64,000 nt of DNA from an uncultured Prevotellaceae bacterium (lineage in GTDB: Bacteria > Bacteroidota > Bacteroidia > Bacteroidales > Muribaculaceae): positions 1 through 64,000 of the forward strand of contig UQLZ01000005.1 in assembly GCA_900541935.1 (NCBI GenBank), written 5' to 3'. Numbering within the stretch: position 1 is the stretch's first letter; each line of letters starts with the position of its first letter. The position numbers were made by a program, and so were the translations under genes. Below are positions 47,424 to 57,100 of the stretch, in pieces. The notes below the pieces were generated by a model that was given only the letters and a program-made list of their open reading frames with translations, was not told the origin of the DNA and made no database searches.

Positions 47424-47928
47424 TCTTTGTATTTACTATGCTATCAATGCCTATTATTAAGACAAATGACAGAATTGAACTTCCAAATATCCTTAATAGA
47501 GATGACAAAATGTCTCTGACGGTAAAGAACTCAATAAATACAATAAATGTGCAGTAGCAAACAATCATTGTTATTGCATACTTCAGATATGTTGCGATAT
47601 TAAGGCTCTTCATAGAAGGAACCGGATCGGTAATTTCATCTTTTCTTGGCAAATATAAGTTGATGATAAAGTTCCTTATGCCGCCAGTCAGGGTGCATGC
47701 CAAAGAGTTCATTCCGTATGTGTCGGAGAAAATGTCAACAACAAGACCGATAAGGAAAGATATTGTCAGAACCCAATTTATATGCAGAGTTATCGGAAGT
47801 CGTATAATCAGGTAAATAAATATAAAAGGCGTTGCAATATTCAGAATGCTGATGTTATTGCAAACAAGAACCTGAATAAGGATGATAACGATAAATTGCA
47901 GTATGTAGTTAAAGATTTGTCGTGACAT
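47407..47928 (-). CDS. mreD: Rod shape-determining protein MreD
   Basis: Inner-membrane protein of 173 aa with about five helices (for example IFNYILQFIVIILIQVLVCN and LIGLVVDIFSDTYGM). Weakly conserved family, assigned by topology and by position between mreC (1-base overlap) and mrdA (17-base overlap). It is part of the elongasome that spans the inner membrane. Confidence 0.88.
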   Translation of the reverse strand: MSRQIFNYILQFIVIILIQVLVCNNISILNIATPFIFIYLIIRLPITLHINWVLTISFLIGLVVDIFSDTYGMNSLACTLTGGIRNFIINLYLPRKDEITDPVPSMKSLNIATYLKYAITMIVCYCTFIVFIEFFTVRDILSSLLRIFGSSILSFVLIIGIDSIVNTKNEKRL

Positions 47929-48767
47929 TATTCTTCTGTTTCTATTGTTTTAAGTTCGTTTGCAATCTTACTCTTAATAACCCTTACAGTACTCAAGCGT
48001 GTAAAGTCGGTAGAAAGTTTGATTTTTAGAGTGTGGAAATTATCATCTTTAGTTTTTATACCACCGTCGATGGTTCCTACGATCAATCCTTCAGGGAAAA
48101 CAGATGAGTAGCCACTGGTGATAATAGTATCGCCTTTGTGATATTTTATGTGTTTAGGCATTTCCTCAAGAATTGCGTAATATGGATTTGCTCCATCCCA
48201 ATATAGACTGCCGAAATAATCGTTGTTTTTCACCTTGCAGGATAGTCGCATATTTGGGTTCAATAGGGAAATAACTCTTGCCGCATGGTCACTGACAACA
48301 CTGACTATACCAACGACGCCGTTTTGGTCAACAACGCCCATCTCCGGTTCTATTCCGTCAAGTTTCCCTTTGTCAAGCGTAATGTAATTCATCGGTTTTG
48401 TTACGCTGTTGTTGATAACGCTTGCAAAGTGAAATTCAAATGTTTGAACTATTGAATCTGGAAGGTTTACCGAATCGGCTGATAAGAGTATTTTGCTATT
48501 GTTTAATTGCTTTTTAAGGTCAATGATTTCCATTTCAAGCAAGGCGTTTCTCTCATGCAAGTCCTGATTGATGGATTGCAAGTTGAAATAAGAGGTGATA
48601 TTACTGAAACCCTTGTATATTGTCGAGGTTACTTTGTTGGCAGATGTCAAATAGACGTATTGCTGGTATGGGTTGTTTTGAAATAACATTATACAACTAA
48701 GTACAACGTAAATAACAAAAACAAGCCATGACAAATGCCTAACTATGAAGGATATTAAATTGTGCAC
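47928..48767 (-). CDS. mreC: Rod shape-determining protein MreC
   Basis: Elongasome scaffold of 279 aa: one N-terminal membrane helix (about 10-28), a coiled coil (about 65-95, LHERNALLEMEIIDLKKQL) and a periplasmic double beta-barrel domain, with GIEPEMGVVDQNGVVGIVS and the characteristic GDTIITSGYSSVFPEGLIVG. It overlaps mreD by 1 base. It is separated from mreB by 79 bp containing a hairpin. Confidence 0.94.
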   Translation of the reverse strand: MHNLISFIVRHLSWLVFVIYVVLSCIMLFQNNPYQQYVYLTSANKVTSTIYKGFSNITSYFNLQSINQDLHERNALLEMEIIDLKKQLNNSKILLSADSVNLPDSIVQTFEFHFASVINNSVTKPMNYITLDKGKLDGIEPEMGVVDQNGVVGIVSVVSDHAARVISLLNPNMRLSCKVKNNDYFGSLYWDGANPYYAILEEMPKHIKYHKGDTIITSGYSSVFPEGLIVGTIDGGIKTKDDNFHTLKIKLSTDFTRLSTVRVIKSKIANELKTIETEE

Positions 48768-48796
48768 TCAATTATCAGGTTTTAAAAATGGAAATA

Positions 48797-48819
48797 GAAG
48801 GCAAAGAAACTTTGCCTTC
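48797..48819 (-). terminator. Hairpin between mreB and mreC
   Basis: Perfect 10-bp stem (gaaggcaaag and its complement) with an aaa loop; on the minus strand T-rich sequence follows. It lies inside the mre cluster and could act as a partial terminator or an RNA-processing site that lowers mreC-mrdA relative to mreB. Confidence 0.6.
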
Positions 48820-48846
48820 TTCCATTATGTTAGTTATGCTTATTCC

Positions 48847-49863
48847 TTATCGGATAAGGAATGAGAAGCGCTTGATGTTCTTTAATGCAATGCCAGTACC
48901 TTTTGCAACGGCGTGCAATGGGTCTTCGGCAATATTGAATTTAATACCGATTTTGTCTGACAATCGCTTGTCTAAACCTCTCAGCAATGCACCGCCACCA
49001 GATAGGTAAATGCCGTTTCTGATGATGTCGGCATATAGTTCTGGAGGTGTGCTCTCCAATGCGTTAAGAACAGCTGCTTCAATTTTTGATATAGACTTTT
49101 CGATACTATGGGAAATCTCTTGGTATGAAACAGCAACTTCCATAGGTAGGGCAGTCATAACGTTTGGACCGTGAACGATATAGTCTTCTGGTGGATTTTC
49201 CAATTCAGTAAGTGCTGAACCAACATTGATTTTAATGTTTTCAGCCATACGTTCACCCACACGAATGTTGTGTGCCCTGCGCATGTGCTCTTGGATATCG
49301 TCTGTCAATACGTCGCCTGCGATACGGATGCTTTTGTTTGCAACAATACCGCCGAGGGAGATAACCGCAATTTCGGTAGTACCGCCACCTATATCAACAA
49401 CCATATTTCCTTCCGGTGCCTCAACGTCAAGACCGATACCGAGAGCGGCTGCCATCGGTTCGTAAATCATATAGACGTCGCGACCGCCTGCGTGTTCGCT
49501 TGAGTCGCGTACAGCACGGATTTCAACTTCTGTACTTCCTGATGGAATGCAGACAACACTACGTAGAGAAGGGGAGAACCATCTGTTTTTTGAACTTACC
49601 ATTTTGATAAATCCGCGAATCATCAGTTCTGCTGCGTTAAAGTCAGCTATAACGCCATCTCTCAACGGGCGGATAACCTTAATGTTTGGATTTTCCTTTC
49701 CCTGCATAAGTTTTGCCTGTTCTCCAACGGCACACAAGTGTCCGCGTGTATCAACGGCTACGTAGGAAGGCTCGTCAACAACTATCTTATCATTATTGAT
49801 AATGATAGTGTTGGCGGTTCCAAGATCCATTGCTATTTCTTGTGTAAATGAGAATAGTCCCAT
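48847..49863 (-). CDS. mreB: Rod shape-determining protein MreB (bacterial actin)
   Basis: Actin-like ATPase that forms membrane-bound filaments and positions the elongasome, 338 aa. Phosphate 1 motif is MDLGTANTIIIN (residue 12 on), phosphate 2 NMVVDIGGGTTEIAVISLGG, and the adenosine motif YLSGGGALLRGLDKRL. It begins the mre part of the cluster, 11 bp behind purH. Confidence 0.98.
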   Translation of the reverse strand: MGLFSFTQEIAMDLGTANTIIINNDKIVVDEPSYVAVDTRGHLCAVGEQAKLMQGKENPNIKVIRPLRDGVIADFNAAELMIRGFIKMVSSKNRWFSPSLRSVVCIPSGSTEVEIRAVRDSSEHAGGRDVYMIYEPMAAALGIGLDVEAPEGNMVVDIGGGTTEIAVISLGGIVANKSIRIAGDVLTDDIQEHMRRAHNIRVGERMAENIKINVGSALTELENPPEDYIVHGPNVMTALPMEVAVSYQEISHSIEKSISKIEAAVLNALESTPPELYADIIRNGIYLSGGGALLRGLDKRLSDKIGIKFNIAEDPLHAVAKGTGIALKNIKRFSFLIR

Positions 49864-49874
49864 GTTTCTAATTT

Positions 49875-51401
49875 TTAATGCTTAAAGTGTCTAATGCCGG
49901 TCATAACCATTGCTATGCCGTGTTTGTTACAATATTCTATTGTATCATTGTCTCTGATAGACCCTCCTGGTTGGATTACTGCAGTAATTCCTGCTTGGTG
50001 TGCAATTTCTACACAGTCAGCGAATGGGAAGAAGGCATCTGATGCCATTACTGCTCCAGTAAGGTCAAAGTCGAATGATTTTGCTTTTTCAATTGCTTGT
50101 TTCAATGCGTCAACGCGACTTGTTTGACCAATGCCGCTTGCAAAGAGTTGTTTGCCTTTAGCAAGCACGATTGCATTACTCTTGCTGTGCTTAACAATCT
50201 TGTTTGCAAAGAGGAGGTCTGATTCTTGCTCTTTTGTGATTGCTGTTTCGGTTGCTTGCTTGAGGTCGCTTGTTGATTCTTTGTAAGTGTCCTTGTCTTG
50301 ACGGAGAACGCCGTTAAGTACTGATCTGAACTGAACAGATGGCAATTCAGTATCGTGTTGGATAAGGATGATTCTGTTCTTTTTTTGCTTGAGAACCTCA
50401 AGTGCTTCTTCTGTATATGAAGGAGCAATTATAACTTCAAAGAAAATCTTGTTGATTTCTTCTGCTGTAGCTTTGTCTATTTCTCCGTTTGAAATTAAAA
50501 CGCCACCGAAAGCGGAAACCGGGTCACCAGCAAGGGCGTCTTTCCATGCGTCAAGGATTGTTTCTCTTGAAGCAACACCACAAGCGTTATTGTGCTTGAG
50601 AATTGCAAATGTCGGTTCTGTAAAGTCTGAAATCAAATTGACAGCAGCATCGATGTCAAGGAGATTGTTGTAAGAAATTTCCTTACCGTGTATTTGGTCA
50701 AACATTTTAGAGAAATCTCCGAAGAATGTACCTTTCTGGTGAGGGTTCTCGCCATAGCGTAGGTGCATTGAGCCGTCGTAAGTTGCTCTAAAGTCTGTAT
50801 TTGTATCTTTGTCGAAATAGTTGAAGATTGCGCTGTCGTAGTGACTTGAAACGGCGAATGCTTCTTTTGCGAACATGCGACGCTCTTCAAGTGTTGTTTC
50901 TGCACAGCCTTTTGCTTCCATAATGTCGCAAAGAGGTTTGTATTGCTTTTGTGAAGCAACAATGACAACATCTTTAAAATTCTTTGCTGCCGCACGAATA
51001 AGAGAAATGCCACCTATATCGATTTTTTCGATAATGTCGCATTCAGGCGCTCCAGATGCAACAGTTGCTTCAAAAGGATAAAGATCAACTACTACCAAGT
51101 CGATTTCAGGTATTTCGTATTGCTTGATTTGCTCTGCATCGCCGGCGTTTTCCCTTCTGTTGAGAATGCCACCGAATACTTTCGGGTGAAGAGTCTTTAC
51201 GCGTCCTCCTAAGATAGATGGGTAGCCGGTTAAATCTTCTACTGCGGAACATTCATATCCCAACCCTTCGATAAATGATTGTGTTCCTCCTGTCGATAAG
51301 AATTTAACACCAGATTTGTTTAGTAGTGAGAGCATTTCTTCAAGTCCTTCCTTGTGGAATACTGAAATCAATGCTGTTTTGATCGTTTTGTTTTCAGCCA
51401 T
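49875..51401 (-). CDS. purH: Bifunctional AICAR formyltransferase / IMP cyclohydrolase
   Basis: Catalyses the last two steps of IMP synthesis. The N-terminal IMP cyclohydrolase domain (about 1-150) begins KTALISVFHKEGLEEML and has KTLHPKVFGGILNRR. The C-terminal formyltransferase domain shows LRYGENPHQKGTF, ILKHNNACGVA and the terminal SDAFFPFADCVE, IAHQAGITAVIQPGGSIRDN. The 508-aa length is normal. Its neighbourhood with mreB is conserved in Bacteroidetes. purA, another purine gene, lies at the end of the window. Confidence 0.98.
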   Translation of the reverse strand: MAENKTIKTALISVFHKEGLEEMLSLLNKSGVKFLSTGGTQSFIEGLGYECSAVEDLTGYPSILGGRVKTLHPKVFGGILNRRENAGDAEQIKQYEIPEIDLVVVDLYPFEATVASGAPECDIIEKIDIGGISLIRAAAKNFKDVVIVASQKQYKPLCDIMEAKGCAETTLEERRMFAKEAFAVSSHYDSAIFNYFDKDTNTDFRATYDGSMHLRYGENPHQKGTFFGDFSKMFDQIHGKEISYNNLLDIDAAVNLISDFTEPTFAILKHNNACGVASRETILDAWKDALAGDPVSAFGGVLISNGEIDKATAEEINKIFFEVIIAPSYTEEALEVLKQKKNRIILIQHDTELPSVQFRSVLNGVLRQDKDTYKESTSDLKQATETAITKEQESDLLFANKIVKHSKSNAIVLAKGKQLFASGIGQTSRVDALKQAIEKAKSFDFDLTGAVMASDAFFPFADCVEIAHQAGITAVIQPGGSIRDNDTIEYCNKHGIAMVMTGIRHFKH

Positions 51402-51447
51402 TTGTTTGTTACTTTAAGTTCCTTTGTAAATTACTTAAATTGATATG

Positions 51448-51455
51448 CAAAGATA
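51448..51455 (-). promoter_or_regulatory. -7 element of purH
   Basis: On the minus strand TATCTTTG, 46 bp upstream of the purH ATG. No TTG at standard -33 spacing. Confidence 0.5.
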
Positions 51456-51459
51456 CGAT

Positions 51460-52359
51460 AAAAAATTGGTTTTTCTTTATTGTATCAAAGTATTTTAAGA
51501 AAAAGTCACAGTGATTTTATTGTAAAGCAAAAACAATTCATTTAATTTGTGCCGTTTGCGAGAATTGCTTGTGTTCCCGTGTGGGCGGACTCATTTGCAA
51601 CGAGTTCATTCAGATTGCTGTTGGTTTTGTATAGTAAATAAGTTGTTTGGCTATTGCATTTATGGGTCGATGAGTCAGAGATTGCTGATTTTATAGGCCT
51701 TTTCGGGTAATTGGTGTAGAGGATTGTTAATTATCCGGGCTTTTTAAGGCCTTGTGACGGAGACTATGTTTCTGGGATATTTTGCTTTTTTAGTTCAAAA
51801 TTCCCCCTCTAAATAGTCCACCTCTTGTATTCGTCTTTTTCGGGGTTACGCATTCTTTCAAGCAACCTTTTCTGGGATTAGGTGTTGATTGAACGGAGTA
51901 GCTTTTGGTCTTACTGATGCCAAATATCTTGTAGAGCTTGGACAGAAGCTCTAAACCTGCCATATCAAGCATCTTTGTTATGTCACCAGAGGAGCAACTT
52001 GACTTGAAGCTACATGTGAAGTACACGGACAGCACGAAGTTCAAACCACTGACCTTCTTGTGGAATGATGGCGTTCACGCAAGTAAGTTTATGGAGAAGT
52101 TCCGTGAACTGAAACATATAACGACATTTGAACACCATTGAAACCGTATTTGAATATGCTTCTGACTATATACAATGATGGCAACAGGCGTGCCGATATT
52201 ACGGAAGCAAGCAGAGCTACAACGTCCTGACCCTTTCTTTCACGCACTACGAGCATATAGCTCTCGATGTAAAGACTATACAGGATTTGTTGGTGTTGTA
52301 TTTTGCGGATTGATTTACTATTTTTTTAAAAAAATTGAATATTTTCGCTGGAAAATTCG
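51460..52359. other. 900-bp stretch without an intact gene, with decayed coding-like sequence
   Basis: No frame longer than 85 codons is convincing. At 51588-51607 there is an imperfect inverted repeat centred on catttgcaa, akin to the hairpins at 59736. The part from about 51790 to 52280 is richer in GC than the surroundings and contains short open pieces on both strands (plus 51973-52141 with LDLKLHVKYTDSTKFKPL; minus 51790-52044), which look like remnants of a foreign gene. I cannot identify the family. No tRNA or known RNA was seen. Confidence 0.4.
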
Positions 52360-52367
52360 TAAGTTTG
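52360..52367 (+). promoter_or_regulatory. -7 element of the metal ABC transporter genes
   Basis: TAAGTTTG fits TAnnTTTG, 17 bp before the ATG at 52385. A TTG lies 22 bp upstream (52335-52337), slightly beyond the usual spacing. No Fur/Zur operator was recognised with confidence. Confidence 0.55.
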
Positions 52368-52384
52368 CATAGATAATTGATTGT

Positions 52385-53230
52385 ATGAAAAAGATATTTA
52401 ATTTATTAACATTGGCAATGTTTCTTTTTGTTGCTGTATCGTGTGCCTATAAGCAAGAAAAAGAAACAAATATTGTAACAGTAAGTATTCTACCCCAAAA
52501 ATATTTTGTTGAAAAAATAGTAGGGGATAAATATGATGTAAAGTGCATGCTGTCAAATGGAGGGAATCCTGAAACTTACGAACCTTCAATGGCTAATATG
52601 ATGACGCTAGAAAAAAGCGATGCGTATTTTTTTATGGGAAATCTTGGCTTTGAAACTGCTATGCGAGGAAAAATAATTGAGTATAACCCGAATATTAAAT
52701 GTTATTCAGTTTCAGATGGAATTGAACTGATTAAAGATACTCATGGCCATGGTGATTTTGATCCTCATACATGGACATCTGTTAATAATGTGAAAGTGAT
52801 AAGCCGAAATATCCTTAAGGCAATGTGTGAACTTGACCCTGACAATAAGGAGTATTATGAAGAGAACTATACTGAATTTAATAAGGAACTGACGGAAATG
52901 GAAGTTAAATTTGATTCGTTGCTTGTCAATGTCAAAGGCTCTTCTTTTGTTGTATGGCATCCGTCATTAAGTTATTTTGCTAAGGACTATGGCTTGGAGC
53001 AGATTAGTCTTGAAAGTCATGGAAAGGAATCTCCAATAAAGCATATTGAAAAGACTGTTGAATATGCAAAATCAAAGGGAACAAAGGTCTTTTTTATGCA
53101 GAAAGATACAGATTCATCTCAAGCGAATGCCGTGAATAAGGAAGTTGGGGCAGAGGTTGTTCCAATCAATCCTCTTGCTTATGAATGGAAAGAAGAAATA
53201 GAAAAAATTGCTTATGCACTCTCTAAATAG
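52385..53230 (+). CDS. Zinc/manganese ABC transporter binding lipoprotein (ZnuA/TroA family)
   Basis: Metal-binding lipoprotein of 281 aa; lipobox FVAVSC gives a lipidated Cys at residue 20. The cluster A-I fold is shown by TVSILPQKYFVEKIVGDKY at the start, a short His-rich loop DTHGHGDFDPHTW that contains one metal ligand, VVWHPSLSYFAKDYGL with another, and VPINPLAYEWKEE at the end. Zinc is the most likely substrate because of the His loop. The ATPase gene overlaps its end by 17 bases. A partner permease is missing downstream except for a short possible remnant. Confidence 0.87.
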   Translation: MKKIFNLLTLAMFLFVAVSCAYKQEKETNIVTVSILPQKYFVEKIVGDKYDVKCMLSNGGNPETYEPSMANMMTLEKSDAYFFMGNLGFETAMRGKIIEYNPNIKCYSVSDGIELIKDTHGHGDFDPHTWTSVNNVKVISRNILKAMCELDPDNKEYYEENYTEFNKELTEMEVKFDSLLVNVKGSSFVVWHPSLSYFAKDYGLEQISLESHGKESPIKHIEKTVEYAKSKGTKVFFMQKDTDSSQANAVNKEVGAEVVPINPLAYEWKEEIEKIAYALSK

Positions 53231-53918
53231 ACAATTGCTGATAAAAGCAGAAGATATTGCAGTTCGTTACGGAGCAAAAACTGCCCTGGAGAACGTTTCT
53301 TTTGATATATTTAAGGGTGATTTGGTTGCAATCACTGGTCCAAATGGAGGTGGCAAGAGCTCTCTTATAAAATCAATTCTCAGATTAGTTACGCTTTGTA
53401 CAGGCAAGATTACATATTTTGAGGGTGGAAAAGAAGTAAATGCACTTTCATTTGGTTACTTGCCGCAGAAAAACAATATCGACAGCCGTTTCCCGATAAC
53501 AGTTAGGGAAGTTGTCGCATCTGGGCTATATGAGAACAAGGTTAACTTAACTGGGAAGTTTAGTAAAGAGAATTTGGACAGGTTAGATTACATTATGGAT
53601 TTGATGGGGGTAAAGCGTTTTCAAGACAATGTTATAGGTAGTCTGTCAGGTGGACAGTTGCAGCGAACATTACTTGGAAGAGCATTGATTTCAAATCCAG
53701 AAGTAATAGTTTTAGACGAGCCATTATCGTATGTGGATGTTAAATTTGTAAATCAGATATACGAGATAATAGAGAAACTATCTCAAAGAGCAACGGTAAT
53801 TGTTGTTTCACACGAGATGACTGTATTGTCAAAATTAGCCAACAGACATTGGATAATTGATAAAGAATTAGAAGAATGCCATGCATCAAAGCACTATGTA
53901 AAAATAGACTGCGAGTAA
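53214..53918 (+). CDS. Zinc/manganese ABC transporter ATPase (ZnuC-like)
   Basis: ATP-binding subunit of 234 aa. The ATG at 53214 is chosen over a TTG at 53208. Walker A is GPNGGGKSSL, the Q-loop follows in FGYLPQKNNIDSRFP (typical of metal-type importers), the signature is LSGGQLQRTLLGRAL, Walker B VIVLDEPLSYVDV, and the switch His is VSHEMTVLS. It overlaps the binding-protein gene by 17 bases, so they are coupled. Without a permease the pair cannot form a transporter unless one is encoded elsewhere. Confidence 0.9.
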   Translation: MHSLNRQLLIKAEDIAVRYGAKTALENVSFDIFKGDLVAITGPNGGGKSSLIKSILRLVTLCTGKITYFEGGKEVNALSFGYLPQKNNIDSRFPITVREVVASGLYENKVNLTGKFSKENLDRLDYIMDLMGVKRFQDNVIGSLSGGQLQRTLLGRALISNPEVIVLDEPLSYVDVKFVNQIYEIIEKLSQRATVIVVSHEMTVLSKLANRHWIIDKELEECHASKHYVKIDCE

Positions 53919-53928
53919 GGCATTAGCC

Positions 53929-53996
53929 ATGAAAAACGATTTAATTTTTAGATTCTTATTGGAATTTTAGCGGCATCAGTTTGGGTAATTATATAA
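53929..53996 (+). pseudogene. Possible remnant of the ZnuB-type permease gene
   Basis: An ATG 10 bp behind the ATPase gene starts MKNDLIFRFLL and stops after 13 codons; a shift into the next frame continues GILAASVWVII before TAA at 53994. The joined reading resembles the beginning of ABC-3 metal permeases, where a first helix with a GILAA-like pattern is usual. It is where the permease gene should begin. The rest is gone and tracrRNA sequence begins at the same point. The match is short, so this is tentative. Confidence 0.4.
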
Positions 53997-54078
53997 AAAC
54001 TCCCCCGTTAAGGACGAGGGAAAACCTAATGTTTTCACAACGGAATAAATCCTTATTGTGATTTGCTAAATTTTTGTA
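53995..54078 (-). ncRNA. tracrRNA of the type II-C CRISPR system
   Basis: Trans-activating CRISPR RNA of roughly 80-85 nt, read on the minus strand away from cas9. Its anti-repeat (plus 54055-54080) pairs with the 5' part of the crRNA repeat over about 25 bp: a G-U, 11 perfect pairs, one bulged U, then 13 perfect pairs. Then come a small hairpin (ggaataaatcc, 54042-54052), a second stem (gaaaac with gttttc, 54020-54036) and a terminator (54001-54021) followed by a T-run. In the terminator stem the U-G pair forms only on the minus-strand RNA, which confirms the orientation. Confidence 0.88.
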
Positions 54079-54082
54079 TTGG

Positions 54083-54112
54083 CAAAGTTAATAAAAATAT
54101 CTTTAACAACAA
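54083..54112 (-). promoter_or_regulatory. tracrRNA promoter
   Basis: On the minus strand TTG (plus 54110-54112), 19 bp, TAACTTTG (plus 54083-54090). The spacing equals that found inside the CRISPR repeats. Transcription should start near 54077-54080, right at the beginning of the anti-repeat. Confidence 0.75.
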
Positions 54113-54131
54113 GTATATTGCTAAAATTTAT

Positions 54132-54139
54132 TATCTTTG
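54132..54139 (+). promoter_or_regulatory. -7 element of the cas operon
   Basis: TATCTTTG, 27 bp before the cas9 ATG; no TTG at standard spacing upstream. The promoter is divergent from that of the tracrRNA, only about 20 bp away. A TTG codon at 54137 that would lengthen Cas9 lies inside this box and cannot be the start. Confidence 0.6.
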
Positions 54140-54166
54140 AAAAAATTAATAAAAAGAATAAATACT

Positions 54167-57100
54167 ATGAAAAGAATCTTAGGTTTAGATTTGGGAACAA
54201 CAAGTATAGGATGGGCTTTAGTAAATGAAGCAGAATCAGAAAAAGAAATATCAAGCATTGTAAAATTAGGTGTTAGGGTAAATCCTTTAACCGTTGATGA
54301 AATGTCTAATTTTGAAAAAGGTAAAAGTTTTTCAATTAATGAAGTTAGACGTATCAAAAGAGGAATGAGGAGAAACCTGCAGCGGTATAAATTGAGAAGA
54401 GAATTCTTGATAAAATCATTAATCCGTAGTGGAATCATTACGGATGAAACTATTTTGTCTGAATCTCGTCCGTCATCTACTTTTGAGACTTATAGATTAA
54501 GAGCCAAGGCTGCTTGCGAAAGAATAGAACTTGAAGAATTTGCGAGGGTCTTGTTGATGATTAACAAGAAAAGAGGTTATAAAAGTAATCGCAAAATTAA
54601 GGACGCTGATTCACAGGGTAGTACTATGATTAATAGTATTGATGTAGCCCGAAAATTATATGATGAAGGTTTGACTCCAGGTGAATTATGTAAGGATTTG
54701 CTGAAGGATGGGCAAAAGCGTCTACCTGATTTTTATAAGTCTGATTTGCACGATGAGTTTGCAAGAATTTGGCAAAAGCAGAAGGCGTTTTATCCAGAAA
54801 TTCTGACTGATGAAGCGTATGAAGAGATGCTTAAATCGAATAAGGTTTATGATGTTTTATCAAATTTTGCCAAGTATGAGATAACTAAACCCAAAAAGAA
54901 AGAGCCTCTATTGCAAATTTATAGTAATAGAGTTGCCTCTTTGACAAAACAAATATCGATAGAAGATTTGGCTTCGGTTATTTCTTCTCTAAAAGTTCAA
55001 ATTAATAAGGCAAACGGATATTTAGGTAATATTAGTGACAGAAGTAAGATTTTGCACATCAATAATATTACAGTTGGTCAATTCTTGTTGGATAAGATTA
55101 ACAATAATCCTAGTGCAAGCATAAAGAACAACGTCTTTTACCGTCAAGATTATTTGGACGAGTTTGAAGTTATTTGGGAGCAACAGGCAAAATATCATGC
55201 AGTGCTTACTCCCGAACTGAAGGAAGAAATACGTGATATTATTATATTTTATCAAAGAAAACTTAAGAGCCAGAAGGGATCTGTTGGTTTTTGCGAGTTT
55301 GAATCATCTAAGAAAATAGTTAATGGGAAGGAGATTACTATAGGAGCAAAAGTAGCACCATGTTCGCATCCTATTTTTCAGGAATTTAAGATTTGGCAAG
55401 TTCTCAATAATTTAGAGGTTTCTTTGGTTGAGCCTGTGTATGCTGAGGCTATATATTCTAATGTATTTGAGTGCTTTGATAATTCTTTCAAGTCTGACGA
55501 AAGTAGAAAACTTGAGCAAGAAGAAAAAGAAGTCTTGGCAAGGGAACTTTTTTATAAGGGTGATTTGTCAAAATCTGATGTTTTAAAAATCTTGTTTAAG
55601 AAAACTAAGGGTCTTGATCTGAACTTTGATAAAGTTAGTGGTAATAAGACTACGCATGCGATATTTTCTGCTTTTGCCGAATATTTTAATGGCAAAAAGG
55701 AGAATACTATTGACTTTAAGAATTCTGCAAATGAAATAGAAAAACACTTTAAGTCTGCATTTGATAAATATAAAATCAATACAGATTTACTAAAGATAGA
55801 TTTGAGTAAAAGTAATAAGGAGATAGAAAAAGAGTCTTTGTTCAGGTTGTGGCATTTGCTATATTCTTACGAAGGTGATAATTCTGTTTCAGGAGTAGAA
55901 AAATTGATTGAGAAGTTGAAAGAATTGTGCAACATTGATAATGATTGTGCAACGATTCTTGCCAATGTTACTTTTGAAAACGACTATGGAAACCTCAGTG
56001 TGAAAGCGATGAATAAGATTTTACCATTTATGAAAGAAGGTGAAAGGTATGATCTTGCATGTGCGGAAGCAGGCTATCGTCATTCAAAATCATCTTTGAC
56101 AAAAGAGGAAATTGAAAACAAGGTTTTGAAAGACAAGTTATCACTCCTTCCGAAGAATAGTTTGCGTAATCCAGTTGTTGAGAAAATTCTTAATCAAATG
56201 GTAAATGTAGTCAACTCTGTTATAGATACTTATGGTAAGCCTGATGAAATTAGGGTAGAGTTGGCAAGGGAGTTGAAGAAATCTACAAAGGAGAGAGAGG
56301 ATTTAAATTCGGCAATTTTAAAAGGTAATAAAGAAAACGAAGCCGTTCGTGAGGTGTTGAGAAAGGAATTTAATATTTCTAATCCAAGCAAGAATGATGT
56401 TATTAGGTATAAGTTATATCAAGAACTTAAAGTCAATGGATACAAAACGCTTTACTCAAATAAAAAAATCGATTTGGGTATTCTGTTTAGTAATGAAATT
56501 GATATAGAGCATATTATACCGCAAGCAAGATTGCTTGATGATTCATTCTCAAATAAGACGTTGGAGTTCCGTGATGTAAATATTGAAAAAGGAAATAGAA
56601 CGGCATACGATTATGTTTCTTCTAAATATGGACCTGAAGAATTGGAGGCATATAAGCAGAGGTGCGAAGAAGTATGTAGAGATGGCAAGAAAGCCAAATT
56701 TCGTAAATTGATGATGACTGAGGCTGAAATTCCAGATGGATTCATTGAAAGGGATTTGAGGGAGACTCAGTATATTTCCAAAAAAGCATTGGAGATGCTA
56801 AATGAGGCATTTAAGACTGTTACTGCTACTACTGGTAGTATTACCGATGAGTTGCGGAATGATTGGCAGTTGGTTGATTTGATGAAAGAGTTGAATCTTC
56901 CCAAATATGAAGCATTGGGAGAGGTTCGTGAAATTGAAGATTCAAAAGGTCATAAAAAGAAAGTTATCAACGATTGGACAAAGCGAAATGACCACCGTCA
57001 CCATGCTGTTGACGCTTTAACGGTTGCCTTTACTAAGAGCGCATTGATACAGTATTATAACTATAAGAATGCTGCGTGGATGGAGGGTCATAAGGGTCAT

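Noticed and set aside
54137..54166. Ten-residue N-terminal extension of Cas9 from a TTG
   Set aside because: The TTG lies inside the predicted -7 box; the ATG at 54167 gives the normal start with Asp8 of RuvC-I.
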